Of a stretch of 41,804 nt of DNA, positions 17,587 to 26,620 are shown piece by piece. The position numbers and the translations under genes are program-made. Position 1 is the first letter of the stretch. Each line of letters starts with the position of its first letter. Below the pieces are notes generated by a model that saw nothing but the letters and a program-made list of their open reading frames with translations, searched no databases and was not told the DNA's origin. Origin of the DNA: Deltaproteobacteria bacterium (GTDB lineage: Bacteria; Bdellovibrionota_B; Oligoflexia; Oligoflexales; Bog-1112); NCBI GenBank assembly GCA_947466225.1, contig CANIBL010000020.1, positions 1 through 41,804 on the forward strand, written 5' to 3'.

Positions 17587-17755
17587 TCATGGATTTCCAG
17601 CAGTACGTCGCATGTACGGCATACTGAACCGACGGGCAGTATGCCTCTAACTCCTTTTGAACTCGTTCAGCTGCTTCCTTGAACCGAATTCTTTCTTCTT
17701 CTCTTTGCTGAGAAAGCTCTGCGCTGGATACTTTCCGGTGTAGAGGTGCCTGCAT
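17558..17755 (-). CDS. Small hypothetical protein, 65 residues
   Basis: No recognised family. The central part (about 14-42) is a charged helix rich in Glu, Arg and Lys; the C-terminal part has two Cys and several aromatic residues. Support for a real gene comes from a good AAGGAG eight bases before the ATG and A/T-rich DNA upstream with the palindrome TTATACGAATGTATAA (about 17803-17821). It overlaps the 3' end of the phosphatase gene by 29 bp on the opposite strand, which lowers confidence. Confidence 0.5.
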   Translation of the reverse strand: MQAPLHRKVSSAELSQQREEERIRFKEAAERVQKELEAYCPSVQYAVHATYCWKSMITEVAEAAQ

Positions 17756-17839
17756 TTGCGACTCCTTTTATAACCAACTGGTATGTTGTATATTTATACT
17801 GAGTTTATACGAATGTATAAAAAATGGCATCTTTTTTTT

Positions 17840-17920
17840 CATCGAGGGGGATTCCCAGCCGCTGTCATGTACCACTCCGTCATCCCCTGCGACCGTAGGG
17901 AGCGTCGGGGATCTCCCTCG
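17840..17920. repeat. Palindromic repeat arms
   Basis: A degenerate half-arm (ATCGAGGGGGATTCCCAGCC) is followed by a full hairpin at 17879-17913 (GTCATCCCCTGCGACC...GAGCGTCGGGGATC). It ends about 13 bp before the stop codon of the alpha/beta hydrolase gene. Confidence 0.75.
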
Positions 17921-17925
17921 ATTTA

Positions 17926-18810
17926 TCATGACCCAACTGCTGCTACAACTTGATCATAGTAGGGTGGGCCTTCAAAAAAGAGCTCATGACGCGCGCCTTG
18001 AACCCATTCCATCGTGGGTTTACAGCCAGCGTGTTGTGTCGCAAGGTCAAACCACCGCAGGCTTTCGGTATTTTCCACGACCTGATCCTCTCCGGCTAAC
18101 AAGAGGTGGATCGGGGTGGATAATTGTGACAAGGCGTGTGACTGAAATACCTGCCGCATGGCCTGTTGGGTGGCAGAAATCCAACCCAACGTCATGGCTT
18201 CACTGGGGTATGGGGTCTGTAAAAAAACCGAAAATCGCTCTGGACTGTGGGTGAACGGATTGTCCTCAAAAGCCAACTGTTTCCATCCGTATGGCGTCCA
18301 TCGGTTGGTTTCCCAAGATAAGTATTTTGCCAAAGAGAGAAAATATCCGATGATCCATTGTGCCATAGCTGGTGCTCGAAACCCCAATAAAGGAGCGCTT
18401 AAGAAGGCGCGTTGAGGAGAAATTCGCCCCTCTAAAAGTCCTCGTAAGACAATCAAACTCCCCATAGAGTGAGCCAGCATGGTATAGGGGCGTGGGCCGA
18501 CAATTTCTTGCAGGAGAAACGCCATGTCTTCTACATACTGGTCATAGTCGGCTACATGAAATCGCATACCGCCAGAGGCGCCTTGCCCTCGATGATCCCA
18601 AAGCAAAAAAGCCGTTTCTGGGTCCAGTCGGAGATCCCCCGGTAGATACCCATACTTCTCAATGTATTCCCCCCTACCTGTCGAGAATACCTGATAGCGT
18701 TTGGGGGTTTCACTTTGTGCATACACCCCACATCGCAAGGCTGTCCCATCAGGGGCCGTCACCCAAAAAATACGCCAATTGGGCCCCAGGGCATGATGAT
18801 CTTCTTGCAT
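17926..18810 (-). CDS. Alpha/beta hydrolase, lysophospholipase/monoacylglycerol lipase type
   Basis: 294 residues. The fold shows 'WDHRGQGASGG' before the nucleophile elbow 'LLAHSMGSLIVLRG' (Ser in the GxSxG-like AHSMG motif), then 'LLLAGEDQVVENTESL' with the acid and 'GARHELFFE' with the His. This matches the PldB / Hydrolase_4 family, which removes acyl chains from lysophospholipids or monoacylglycerols. The ATG at 18810 has GAGG five bases upstream; a GTG at 18816 is too close to it. The upstream GDPD gene's TGA stop forms part of this Shine-Dalgarno, so translation is coupled. Confidence 0.82.
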   Translation of the reverse strand: MQEDHHALGPNWRIFWVTAPDGTALRCGVYAQSETPKRYQVFSTGRGEYIEKYGYLPGDLRLDPETAFLLWDHRGQGASGGMRFHVADYDQYVEDMAFLLQEIVGPRPYTMLAHSMGSLIVLRGLLEGRISPQRAFLSAPLLGFRAPAMAQWIIGYFLSLAKYLSWETNRWTPYGWKQLAFEDNPFTHSPERFSVFLQTPYPSEAMTLGWISATQQAMRQVFQSHALSQLSTPIHLLLAGEDQVVENTESLRWFDLATQHAGCKPTMEWVQGARHELFFEGPPYYDQVVAAVGS

Positions 18811-18817
18811 ATCCACC

Positions 18818-19558
18818 TCAAGGTTGGTTTCTCTTTTTCAGCCACTTTTGTAACCGGAGAGGAAAATTGGTGCACAAGCCATCCACGCCTAAGGTTTTGA
18901 GCTGGGTCCAGATTTCATCGGGATTTTTTTCTTCTGCGCTTTTGCTAATCCAAGGGAAAACCTGCCACCCATGAAAACGCGCTCGATCCATAAAGGAGGC
19001 GTTTACCCATTGGGTTTCAGGGTGAATAATCCGAGCCCCTACTTTTTCCATAAAAACCTGAGGGCCTATATGAGCGGGTGTTGCACAATGCCAGGTATCA
19101 CGTCCCCATAAAACGGCACGCGATAGAGTCGGATGTCGTTCTCGTAAGGCCACCAGAGGCTCTACATAAAAGGAAGAAAAAATCAGGGTAGGCAAATCTT
19201 GCCGTGTAGCAAATAGGGAGCCGACTTGATGGGCGTGGTCGGCTCTTTGGCTTTTTAGCTCTACATTGAGAGAAATTTGGGGGGCAAAATGATCGACAAC
19301 CTCTTCCAATCGAGGGATTTTTTCTCCGTTCAATAGGGTGATTTTTTCCACCTCTTTCGTCGGGAGCTCGTCTAAATTTGCATCGATCCCGGTGAGTCGA
19401 AGCAAATTCTCATCGTGGATGACAAAAGGGTGGTTGTCTCGTGAGAACAAAACATCCAACTCAATTCGATGGCACCCATGGGCCACTGCTTGCCGAAAAG
19501 CCGTCCAACTGTTCTCCAATCCACATTCGAGATTGCCTCGATGGGCAATAACCAGCAT
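18818..19558 (-). CDS. Glycerophosphodiester phosphodiesterase (GDPD/UgpQ-like)
   Basis: 246 residues from the ATG at 19558, which has AGGAGG upstream. The start of the barrel is 'VIAHRGNLECGLENSWTAF' (catalytic His and Arg), followed by 'RIELDVLFSRDNHPFVIHDENLLRLTG' (metal-binding Glu-x-Asp and the second His), then 'SLNVELK'. The family hydrolyses glycerophosphodiesters to sn-glycerol 3-phosphate and an alcohol. There is no signal peptide, so it is cytoplasmic. With the coupled downstream lysophospholipase-type gene it makes a sensible two-step phospholipid turnover unit: deacylation and head-group removal (inference). Confidence 0.85.
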   Translation of the reverse strand: MLVIAHRGNLECGLENSWTAFRQAVAHGCHRIELDVLFSRDNHPFVIHDENLLRLTGIDANLDELPTKEVEKITLLNGEKIPRLEEVVDHFAPQISLNVELKSQRADHAHQVGSLFATRQDLPTLIFSSFYVEPLVALRERHPTLSRAVLWGRDTWHCATPAHIGPQVFMEKVGARIIHPETQWVNASFMDRARFHGWQVFPWISKSAEEKNPDEIWTQLKTLGVDGLCTNFPLRLQKWLKKRNQP

Positions 19559-19626
19559 GCCAGGCCTCCTGTACTGTCGAGTATACTTGAAACAACAGGA
19601 AAATTTCTTCCGACATGAGGAACACA

Positions 19627-20268
19627 ATGAAACGCAAAAACCTCTGGCTTCTGTTGAGCATGTGGTCTGCCGGAATGATGCAGGCTCAGGTAAATTCCAC
19701 CACAACCGCGGGGCGTAGTCTAGCCCTCTCTCTTCCCCTTCTGATAGATACCCCCTTCAGCATGGAATACAACCTGGGCAGAGGTATGGTAGGGGTTGCC
19801 TGGACGCCGGTCCAACCGTATCAGATGCTGTCAGAGCGGGATTTGACCAACAACCCCAATCAATCGCTTGAAATGAAGGGACAAGAAATTGGGATTATTA
19901 CGGGGCGCTATCAAAATGAAGCCACCCTCTCCGGGTTTTACTGGGGACTTGGCGCTGGGTATCGAAAGACGCGGGGATTGTGGGTAAAAACAGCGAGCAA
20001 TGCCACCAGTTCCCCCCTGCAAAGTCATGATTTAAACGTAGAGGGCACCACTTTTTCTGGAAAGCTTGGCTATCGGTATGCGGCTGAAAGTGTGGGCTTT
20101 ATGGGGGGGATTTTCCTCTTGCTTCGGCACTTTGAAAACCGGGTGACGGATGCCAGCAAAGGAGAGAATACGGCCTATATGGAGACGTCCTACGAGGACA
20201 AAACGGCATTGAAGCGTCGCATCATGACGTCGCTTCATCCTGGGCTCGAGTTGGGCTGGGCATTTTAG
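19627..20268 (+). CDS. Small secreted protein, probable outer-membrane barrel
   Basis: 213 residues from the ATG at 19627, preceded by GAGG. A signal peptide ends near 'MMQAQ'. The mature part consists of alternating short strands rich in Gly and aromatics ('GIITGRY', 'GFYWGLGAGY', 'GKLGYRYA', 'GFMGGIFLLLRHF') and ends in Trp-Ala-Phe, the typical terminal aromatic of outer-membrane proteins. Eight strands would fit the length. No specific family recognised. Divergent from the GDPD gene. Confidence 0.6.
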   Translation: MKRKNLWLLLSMWSAGMMQAQVNSTTTAGRSLALSLPLLIDTPFSMEYNLGRGMVGVAWTPVQPYQMLSERDLTNNPNQSLEMKGQEIGIITGRYQNEATLSGFYWGLGAGYRKTRGLWVKTASNATSSPLQSHDLNVEGTTFSGKLGYRYAAESVGFMGGIFLLLRHFENRVTDASKGENTAYMETSYEDKTALKRRIMTSLHPGLELGWAF

Positions 20269-20302
20269 GCCCTTGTCTCTGATGCTCCCTCAATTGAGAG
20301 TC

Positions 20303-20710
20303 TTAGCCTTTGGCTTGGGTATATTTGATCAGATCTTCGGCATCCACGGGTACGTTATCGCACTCTTCCGGATCCAATATATCGCTTGGGGCAAGCTCTT
20401 CCACAGCAGATACTTGTTTGTGATTTTTGAGCTTGTCTTTTTGTTTTTTCAACTGTACAGCCAGCTTGTCCACTAACAAATCCACAGATCCGTACATATC
20501 CTTACAGGTACTCTCCACCTCAAAATTAAAACCATCGCCTCCCTTTACGCTACAATGGGCAATCTGATTGTAGCCTTCTACTGAGAAGGTAATGTGAGCA
20601 TCGATGGGCTTGGTGGAAAATTTTTCGATCCGCTGTACGACTTTTTCTTCTGTATAGTCGGTAAGGGCCTGGGACGTTTTCATGTGCTTGAATGAAAATC
20701 TGCATTGCAT
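20303..20710 (-). CDS. Ribosome hibernation promoting factor (HPF/YfiA family)
   Basis: 135 residues. Residues 1-100 have the beta-alpha-beta-beta-beta-alpha pattern of the S30AE domain: 'HMKTSQALTDYTEEKVVQRIEKF', 'DAHITFSVEGYNQIAHCSVKGGDGFNFEVESTCKDMYGSVDLLVDKLAVQLKKQKDKLKNHK'. The short acidic C-terminal tail does not match the dimerisation domain of long HPF. It would bind the 30S decoding site and inactivate ribosomes in stationary phase. The ATG at 20710 has GGAGG seven bases upstream; the longer frame to 20986 runs into the recD2 promoter region and is not used. Confidence 0.88.
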   Translation of the reverse strand: MQCRFSFKHMKTSQALTDYTEEKVVQRIEKFSTKPIDAHITFSVEGYNQIAHCSVKGGDGFNFEVESTCKDMYGSVDLLVDKLAVQLKKQKDKLKNHKQVSAVEELAPSDILDPEECDNVPVDAEDLIKYTQAKG

Positions 20711-20947
20711 GGATGAACCTCCAAAAATCAAAACAACGTGCACGTATCGGACTGTACACGCCTGTTCATGAAAAATCCAGGAAAGGTACCAAAAGAAAAA
20801 GGGTATTCGAGGGTATTTGTTCAGTAGACGGAGGACAGAAAACGTGCAAAAAATGTTGGGTATTCTGGATAATAAAACGGTGTGCGCGCTGAAAGCCAGC
20901 AACCGATTGATTTCGTAGGGAAAGGGATCATCATCGAACCGATACAA

Positions 20948-23125
20948 ATGAGCGTGGAGGTCCTTCATGTGACCTATCACAATCAAGAAAATGGATGGTC
21001 GGTACTCAAGATCCGAGATTTACAGTCTTTAGAGCGAGAAACGGCTGTAGGTGTCTTTTCCACCATCCATGCGGGCGAATCCTATCGCCTATCCGGTTTA
21101 TGGGCCACCCATCCCAGCTTTGGCAAACAGTTCAAAATTCAACGGGCCACCGAAATTTTGCCTCATACTGAAAGTGGTTTGATTCGCTATCTATCCTCTG
21201 GCGTATATAAAGGGATCGGCCCCAAAATTGCCGAACGCATTGTATCCCATTTTGGCACCCAAACTCTCGATATTTTGCACCATCACCCCCAAAAGTTGAT
21301 GGATGTACCCAAAATGACGGCGCGTTTGGCGAAGAAAGTGGCCCAAGCTTGGAAGGAAAAACAGTTATCCGCAGATACATTGATTTTCCTATCTGAACAC
21401 GGCATGTCCAGCAACCTCAGCCAAAAAATCGCCAAAACTTACGGCGATAAAACCATTGAGATCATTTCTCGCAATCCTTATCAGCTCATCGATGATTTTC
21501 GCGGGATTGGATTTTTTACTGCGGACAAAATCGCACGCGCGTTGGGCTGTGCCTCTGACTCTCTCTTTCGCTTACAAGCCGGGATTTTACATCTACTACG
21601 CCAAGGGGAAGAGCGAGGACATTGCTACCTAACGGCAGCCCAGCTTCAGGTGGATCTACAAACCTTGCTACAGCTTACATCGGAGCAGATTACCGCGCGA
21701 ACCTATCCTGCGCTGGAGGAGTTGCAAAAGAAGCGAGCTGTAGTGGAAAGCGAGGGGAATTACTACCGGCAAGAGCTCTATCTATCCGAGCTCTCCTCTG
21801 CCATCCATATTGCCCGCATTCTGCAAACACCTGTGCCAAGCCATATGGGGACACCGGAGGCGATTGAACAGGAGGCCAAACGATGGGTTGAGGCCTATCA
21901 GCAAAAAAACGCTGTCCAGGTGAGCCAACGCCAAAGCGACGCTATTTTGCAGGCCGCCCAAGAAAAAGTCTTTATCCTAACCGGGGGACCCGGGGTGGGA
22001 AAAACCACCACCGTACGCGCCCTCATTCTCTTTTTCCAGTCGCAGCAATGCCAGGTACTGCTTGCGGCCCCCACAGGGCGAGCTGCACAACGATTGTCGG
22101 AAATTTCCCCGATCCCCGCCAAGACCATCCATCGCATGTTGGAGTGGTCAGCTAGTGAAAACCACTTTATCAAAGATGCCTCTAATCCGTTGCGCGCCGA
22201 TGTGGTGGTCATCGATGAAGCCTCCATGTTGGACATACATCTGGCAAGTCAACTGCTCCAAGCCATTCCCTCCACCAGTCGCTTGATTCTGATCGGAGAT
22301 GTGGATCAGCTACCGGCTGTAGGCCCAGGAAATTTCCTTTCGGATCTCTTACAAAGCAAATGTGTACCCTGCTTGCAACTTACCGAAATTTTCCGACAAG
22401 CCGCCTCGTCCCAAATCGTACAGATTGCTCATGCTATCAATAAAGGACAAGTCCCCACTTTTGAGGATCAAGCCGGTACGGACTGTTTGTTTTTGCCAGC
22501 CCACGCACCCCAAGACATCATGGAAATGATTCGCTTACTTATGGGAAAAACTCTACGTGAAAGAGGATTTGATCCTACGCGAGACGTGCAAATTTTAACT
22601 CCTATGAATCGAGGACCTTTGGGTAGCTTGGCCTTGAACCAAGAGATGCAAGCCTTGCTCAACCCTAAACCAACAGATGCAAGAGAGGGCGATGTTCCTC
22701 GGAATGGTTTTGTATTGCGCACTGGGGACAAAGTGATTCAAACCGTGAACAACTACGAGCAAAACGTATTCAACGGGGACATTGGATTTGTCGAGTACAC
22801 GAAGGTAGAGGGTGGCAAAGTGGTGGTCTCCTTCCAAGGGCGCACCATCCAGTATGAAGGGGAAGGGATTCAAGAGCTTTTGCTTGCTTATGCCGTGAGC
22901 ATTCACAAGTCTCAGGGCAGTGAGTTTCCGGTCGTGGTAATCCCCGTAAGCATGCAGCACTACATCATGCTGCAGCGAAACCTGTTCTATACGGCATTAA
23001 CACGGGGGAAAAAGCTTGTGATTTTCATCGGAGAGCCCAAGGCACTGGCCTATGCCATTCACAACCAAGACAGTCGAAAACGACAAACCCAACTCAGTAT
23101 GCGTGTACAAGGGGCCTTGAGCTAA
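20948..23125 (+). CDS. RecD2-type SF1B DNA helicase
   Basis: 725 residues. It opens with the RecD2 N-terminal OB-like domain ('VEVLHVTYHNQENGWSVLKI'), followed by helix-hairpin-helix repeats ('GVYKGIGPKIAERIVSHFG', 'DDFRGIGFFTADKIARALG'). The helicase motor has Walker A 'TGGPGVGKTT' (about 344-352), motif II 'VIDEASMLD' (about 420), motif III 'LIGDVDQLPAVGPG' and the late motifs 'SIHKSQGSEF' (about 651) and 'YTALTRGKK'. RecD2 acts outside RecBCD, in 5'-3' unwinding and damage tolerance. The frame is open to a GTG at 20882, but the ATG at 20948 gives the usual family start. Confidence 0.92.
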   Translation: MSVEVLHVTYHNQENGWSVLKIRDLQSLERETAVGVFSTIHAGESYRLSGLWATHPSFGKQFKIQRATEILPHTESGLIRYLSSGVYKGIGPKIAERIVSHFGTQTLDILHHHPQKLMDVPKMTARLAKKVAQAWKEKQLSADTLIFLSEHGMSSNLSQKIAKTYGDKTIEIISRNPYQLIDDFRGIGFFTADKIARALGCASDSLFRLQAGILHLLRQGEERGHCYLTAAQLQVDLQTLLQLTSEQITARTYPALEELQKKRAVVESEGNYYRQELYLSELSSAIHIARILQTPVPSHMGTPEAIEQEAKRWVEAYQQKNAVQVSQRQSDAILQAAQEKVFILTGGPGVGKTTTVRALILFFQSQQCQVLLAAPTGRAAQRLSEISPIPAKTIHRMLEWSASENHFIKDASNPLRADVVVIDEASMLDIHLASQLLQAIPSTSRLILIGDVDQLPAVGPGNFLSDLLQSKCVPCLQLTEIFRQAASSQIVQIAHAINKGQVPTFEDQAGTDCLFLPAHAPQDIMEMIRLLMGKTLRERGFDPTRDVQILTPMNRGPLGSLALNQEMQALLNPKPTDAREGDVPRNGFVLRTGDKVIQTVNNYEQNVFNGDIGFVEYTKVEGGKVVVSFQGRTIQYEGEGIQELLLAYAVSIHKSQGSEFPVVVIPVSMQHYIMLQRNLFYTALTRGKKLVIFIGEPKALAYAIHNQDSRKRQTQLSMRVQGALS

Positions 23126-23208
23126 TACATTTTGACAGGCTTGTGGGGTAAAACCCTCACATCCCGTCAACTGATGTTACGCACAGGACTGGTTTGAATA
23201 ATCCTCCG

Positions 23209-23245
23209 CCATGCCCAGGCCACCTCGGCTGTATGGGCATGACGG
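23209..23245. repeat. Palindromic hairpin between convergent recD2 and helicase genes
   Basis: CATGCCCAGGCCACCTCGGC...GTATGGGCATGACGG forms one hairpin. It lies between two convergent genes, nine bases from the helicase stop codon, and could act as a two-way transcript end. Confidence 0.7.
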
Positions 23246-23253
23246 ATGTATTT

Positions 23254-24933
23254 TTACCGAGAAGAACGACGGAATCCCCCAGCGCTGCTGCTGCTATGAG
23301 GGCCTTCATCTCTTCGTGGGCCTTCACTGCGGGCTTTTCCGTAGAATCCCCCCCCACTTGGACCTTCACGTCGTGGCTCTCGGCTGCGAGAGAATGGTCT
23401 TCTTTGGCGAGAGTATGCGGGTTGGAATGCGATGTCCTTACGAGCGATCTGCATTTTTTCCATCTCTTCGACTTGGATTGTGCGAATGCGACGCATCAAA
23501 ATGCCTTTCAACAATTCTTTGCAACGCTCTGGATCTAAGCCCGTCAAGAGCTGATCCACTTGCTGAGATTTCGTGGCTTCAACAGGGGTTACAGCATCAG
23601 CTGTGGTGTTCAACTGCTCCATCTCTTGGAGAATAACAGTTTGCAGGTAAATGGCTTGCGTTGGAAGAGTGATTTCTTCTGCTTTTCTTTTTACTTGCTG
23701 TAGCAAACGTTCATAGCTGCCCACTTCGTCTGGAGACAATAGGGTCCAAGCTTTACCGGAAAGTCCGGCGCGACCGGTACGACCCACGCGGTGGGTGTAG
23801 CTGTCTACTTTACGGGGTACAGAGAAGTTGATGATCAAGGGAAGGCCTTGTACATCGATACCTCGAGCGGCAACATCTGTAGCGACCAAGAATTGCAATC
23901 CACCGCTTTTGAACTGATTCATGGTGGCTTGGCGATCGTAGTGACCCAGGTCGCTGTTCAATGGCCCTGCTTGTAAGCCTTTCTTGCGAAGAGCTTGAGA
24001 AATTTCGTTACACTCTTTCTTCGTTTCACAGAAGATGATGCCTTGAGACGGTCGGAAATAGGTAAGCAAGCAATATAAGGCTTGGAGCTTTAATCCGGAA
24101 CGGATCACAGCGTAGCCATGTTCAATGTGGCAGGCTTGCTCATTGATGCGGTTCATGCGAATTTGTACAGGGGTGCGCAACAATGTATTGGCCAACCGGG
24201 TTGCCATCGGGTTCAAGGTAGCAGAGAAGAACAAGGTTTGAATCTTCTTCGGCAATAGCTTACGGATGGACTCCAATTCCTTGGCAAATCCAATGTCCAA
24301 CATCTGGTCGACTTCGTCGAGCACATAGGTCTGAATGGATTGAAGAGACAAGGATCCACGCTCCAATAAGTCAACCAAACGCCCTGGGGTTCCCACGACA
24401 ATGTCGACACCGTCATGCAAAGCGCCTTCTTGCTTGCGATACGAGGCGCCTCCGACGATGGAGATGGTACGCATGCCACAGGGGCGTAGCAATGTATCGA
24501 AAACCTTGGCAATTTGCTCAGCCAATTCTCGGGTAGGTGTTAAAATCAGGGCGCGAGGCTCTGATTTTGTAGATGCATGCAGCTTTTTTACTTCTTCGAT
24601 GGTAATCGCGAGCGGTAAGGAAAACGCAAGAGTTTTGCCGGATCCCGTCATGGATTGGGCCAAGACGTCATATCCGTCTCGGATGGCTTGATAGCTCATG
24701 GCTTGGATGGGGGTTGGGCTTCCGATGCCGGCTTTTTGCAAGTTGGCTACGACTTTTTCTGGAAGCTGGCTAAACGTAAGCGGATTTTCTGCATAGTGCG
24801 CATGGTCTGGGCTGGTGATCTCTACATTGTAGTTTGGAGTAGAGGACTCGACAGCGACTTCTGGTGCTACTTCAATAGTAGGCAGACTGCTTGCATGGGA
24901 TACTGATTCACGCATGGGTTTCATTCCTGACAT
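23254..24933 (-). CDS. DEAD-box RNA helicase with a basic, Gly/Arg/Ser-rich tail
   Basis: 559 residues if started at the ATG at 24933; the ATG at 24915 has better-spaced AGGA and is equally possible. Motifs in order: Q motif 'FSQLPEKVVANLQKAGIGSPTPIQ', Walker A 'AQSMTGSGKT', 'PTRELAEQ', 'GTPGRLVD', motif II 'DEVD' in place of DEAD, 'SAT', 'IIFCETKKE', 'ATDVAARGID' and 'HRVGRTGRAG'. DEVD is a tolerated variant. The last 60 residues are basic and Gly/Ser-rich, probably RNA binding. Role: remodelling of RNA, perhaps ribosome assembly or decay. Confidence 0.9.
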   Translation of the reverse strand: MSGMKPMRESVSHASSLPTIEVAPEVAVESSTPNYNVEITSPDHAHYAENPLTFSQLPEKVVANLQKAGIGSPTPIQAMSYQAIRDGYDVLAQSMTGSGKTLAFSLPLAITIEEVKKLHASTKSEPRALILTPTRELAEQIAKVFDTLLRPCGMRTISIVGGASYRKQEGALHDGVDIVVGTPGRLVDLLERGSLSLQSIQTYVLDEVDQMLDIGFAKELESIRKLLPKKIQTLFFSATLNPMATRLANTLLRTPVQIRMNRINEQACHIEHGYAVIRSGLKLQALYCLLTYFRPSQGIIFCETKKECNEISQALRKKGLQAGPLNSDLGHYDRQATMNQFKSGGLQFLVATDVAARGIDVQGLPLIINFSVPRKVDSYTHRVGRTGRAGLSGKAWTLLSPDEVGSYERLLQQVKRKAEEITLPTQAIYLQTVILQEMEQLNTTADAVTPVEATKSQQVDQLLTGLDPERCKELLKGILMRRIRTIQVEEMEKMQIARKDIAFQPAYSRQRRPFSRSREPRREGPSGGGFYGKARSEGPRRDEGPHSSSSAGGFRRSSR

Positions 24934-25249
24934 AAAAAAACGGATTGTTATAGACTGGTGTGTGTAACAAAAAAGAAGAGAGGATACAAATCGGTGACGT
25001 TTTTCTCTTATTTCACAAGGGGATAGAGACCAACATTGTGGGAAGCCACTTCGCGCATTGCGCTTTTTCTCGTCTAATTCCAGCCTACGCATTCGATATG
25101 AATGATGAGGCAGTATAGCAGAGAGACGGCGGGGAAGATAGCCCTACTTTTGTCTTTTCCAGGCTGTTTGGCCTGTAGGAGCCTGGATCCTTGAGGCGGT
25201 ATTGTCAGTTATTTCAATATCTTGCAAAAAACTCTCACATAAGGTCTGG
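24934..25249. other. 316-bp intergenic region with a hairpin, helicase leader
   Basis: Between the stop of the aldehyde dehydrogenase gene and the start of the helicase gene (both minus strand). A hairpin CCAGGCT...AGCCTGG lies at 25159-25186 without a T-run. TATACT (complement of 25108-25116 region) may be a -10 box. The long untranslated leader would suit a temperature- or self-regulated RNA helicase, but I see no defined riboswitch. Confidence 0.3.
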
Positions 25250-26620
25250 TTACGGATTTCGCATGTGCCAGGCTTTGGGTTGAACGAAGGCTTGAATGCC
25301 CAAGCGAGAGACTGTGGACCCGAGGCCGGAATCTTTTCGACCTGACCAAGGTAGGTGGGGACTGACCCGGTCACAGCAATTCCAATAGACAGTTCCAGTA
25401 TTGATGTTACGGAGTAGCTTACGCGCTCGTTCTTCACTTTTGGTAAAAATCCCGGCTGTGAGGCCGTAGCGAGTTTCGCTCATCAAGTCCAATGCTTCTC
25501 GATCATCTTGTACCTTTTGAATCCCCACGATGGGGCCAAAAGATTCTTCCTGCATAATCAACATGGTGTGATCTACATCAACCAAAACAGTCGGTGGATA
25601 ATACCAGCCTTTTGCTGGAATTTTCTCTTGTTGTGCTAAAATTCGGGCGCCTTTGCGTAGCGCATCTTCCACTTGGTTTTGTAGATATCCCAGCTGCTCT
25701 TTTCGCGCCAATGGTCCGAGGTAGGTGTCCCTCAACATAGGGTCGCCCACTTGAATTTTTTGTACAAAATGGGTAACGTGTTCGAGGAACTCTTTGTAAA
25801 TTGCGGCATGCACATAGATTCTTTCTACGGCGCAACAACTTTGCCCTGCGTTGTAAAAAGCTCCATCTGCTACAGAGGCAGCAGCTTTCTCTACGTTTAC
25901 ATCCTCACAAATATAAACCGGGTCTTTCCCCCCCAGCTCGAGACCAACTTTTGCCAGTCGCTTGGAAGCTTTTTGGTTTACATGGAGACCGACGCGATGG
26001 GAACCTGTAAAGAACATCCCGGCAAGGGGTAGTTCCAACATGGCTTCTCCAACTTCTTTCCCTCCCACTGCGGTTACCCATAGCCCTTCTGGAATGCCGG
26101 CATCTTGCATGAGCTCTGTGATTTTGAGCCCTGTAAGCGTAGTGTACTCAGAAGGTTTGTAGATCACTGCATTGCCTGTGAGTAACGCAGGGATAAATAC
26201 GTTGGTGCCAACGAAGTACGGATAGTTCCACGCTGAAATATTGCCAATTACGCCCAAAGGCTCATAAGAGATTTCTTCGGAGATGGAGTTGTCGCTCCAC
26301 ATGGTTTCGGTTTGGGTCCAGCCTTCCGTGTGTTCGATAAACCATCGTACCCGGGTCACTGTGGCATTTACTTCGTTTAAAGCTTGGGTAAACGGTTTCC
26401 CCATCTCCAGAGTAAGTGTGCGTGCACAGGCTTCTTTATTTTCTTCGAGGAGAGAGGCAAACCGCTCGATGACATGGGCTCGTTTGGCATACGGCAAACG
26501 CTCCCATTCTTTTTGAGCTTTTTGGGCCACGAGAAATTGGGTGCGCAACTCTTCGGGGTGCGAGGCTTCCAGTTCTTTTTGAATTTCACCAGTTGTTGGA
26601 TTGAAAATGGAAAATTTCAT
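25250..26620 (-). CDS. NAD(P)-dependent aldehyde dehydrogenase of the gamma-glutamyl pathway
   Basis: 456 residues from the ATG at 26620, which overlaps the upstream PuuD-like gene's stop as ATGA. ALDH motifs: 'GVIGNISAWNYPYFVGTNVFIPALLTGNAVIYKPSE', catalytic Glu in 'VGLELGGKDP', and the nucleophile in 'NAGQSCCAVERIYVH'. 'EESFGPIVGI' follows. The expected reaction here is oxidation of a gamma-glutamyl amino aldehyde to the acid (PuuC-like step), inferred from its neighbours. Length is normal for short bacterial ALDHs. The longer frame to 26734 lies inside the upstream gene. Confidence 0.88.
   Translation of the reverse strand: MKFSIFNPTTGEIQKELEASHPEELRTQFLVAQKAQKEWERLPYAKRAHVIERFASLLEENKEACARTLTLEMGKPFTQALNEVNATVTRVRWFIEHTEGWTQTETMWSDNSISEEISYEPLGVIGNISAWNYPYFVGTNVFIPALLTGNAVIYKPSEYTTLTGLKITELMQDAGIPEGLWVTAVGGKEVGEAMLELPLAGMFFTGSHRVGLHVNQKASKRLAKVGLELGGKDPVYICEDVNVEKAAASVADGAFYNAGQSCCAVERIYVHAAIYKEFLEHVTHFVQKIQVGDPMLRDTYLGPLARKEQLGYLQNQVEDALRKGARILAQQEKIPAKGWYYPPTVLVDVDHTMLIMQEESFGPIVGIQKVQDDREALDLMSETRYGLTAGIFTKSEERARKLLRNINTGTVYWNCCDRVSPHLPWSGRKDSGLGSTVSRLGIQAFVQPKAWHMRNP

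Noticed and set aside
20711..20986. N-terminal extension of hpf
   Set aside because: The residues do not match the S30AE domain, and the ATG at 20710 has a strong GGAGG.
25144..25437. 97-residue minus-strand open frame
   Set aside because: It overlaps the 3' end of the aldehyde dehydrogenase in another frame and has no family features.
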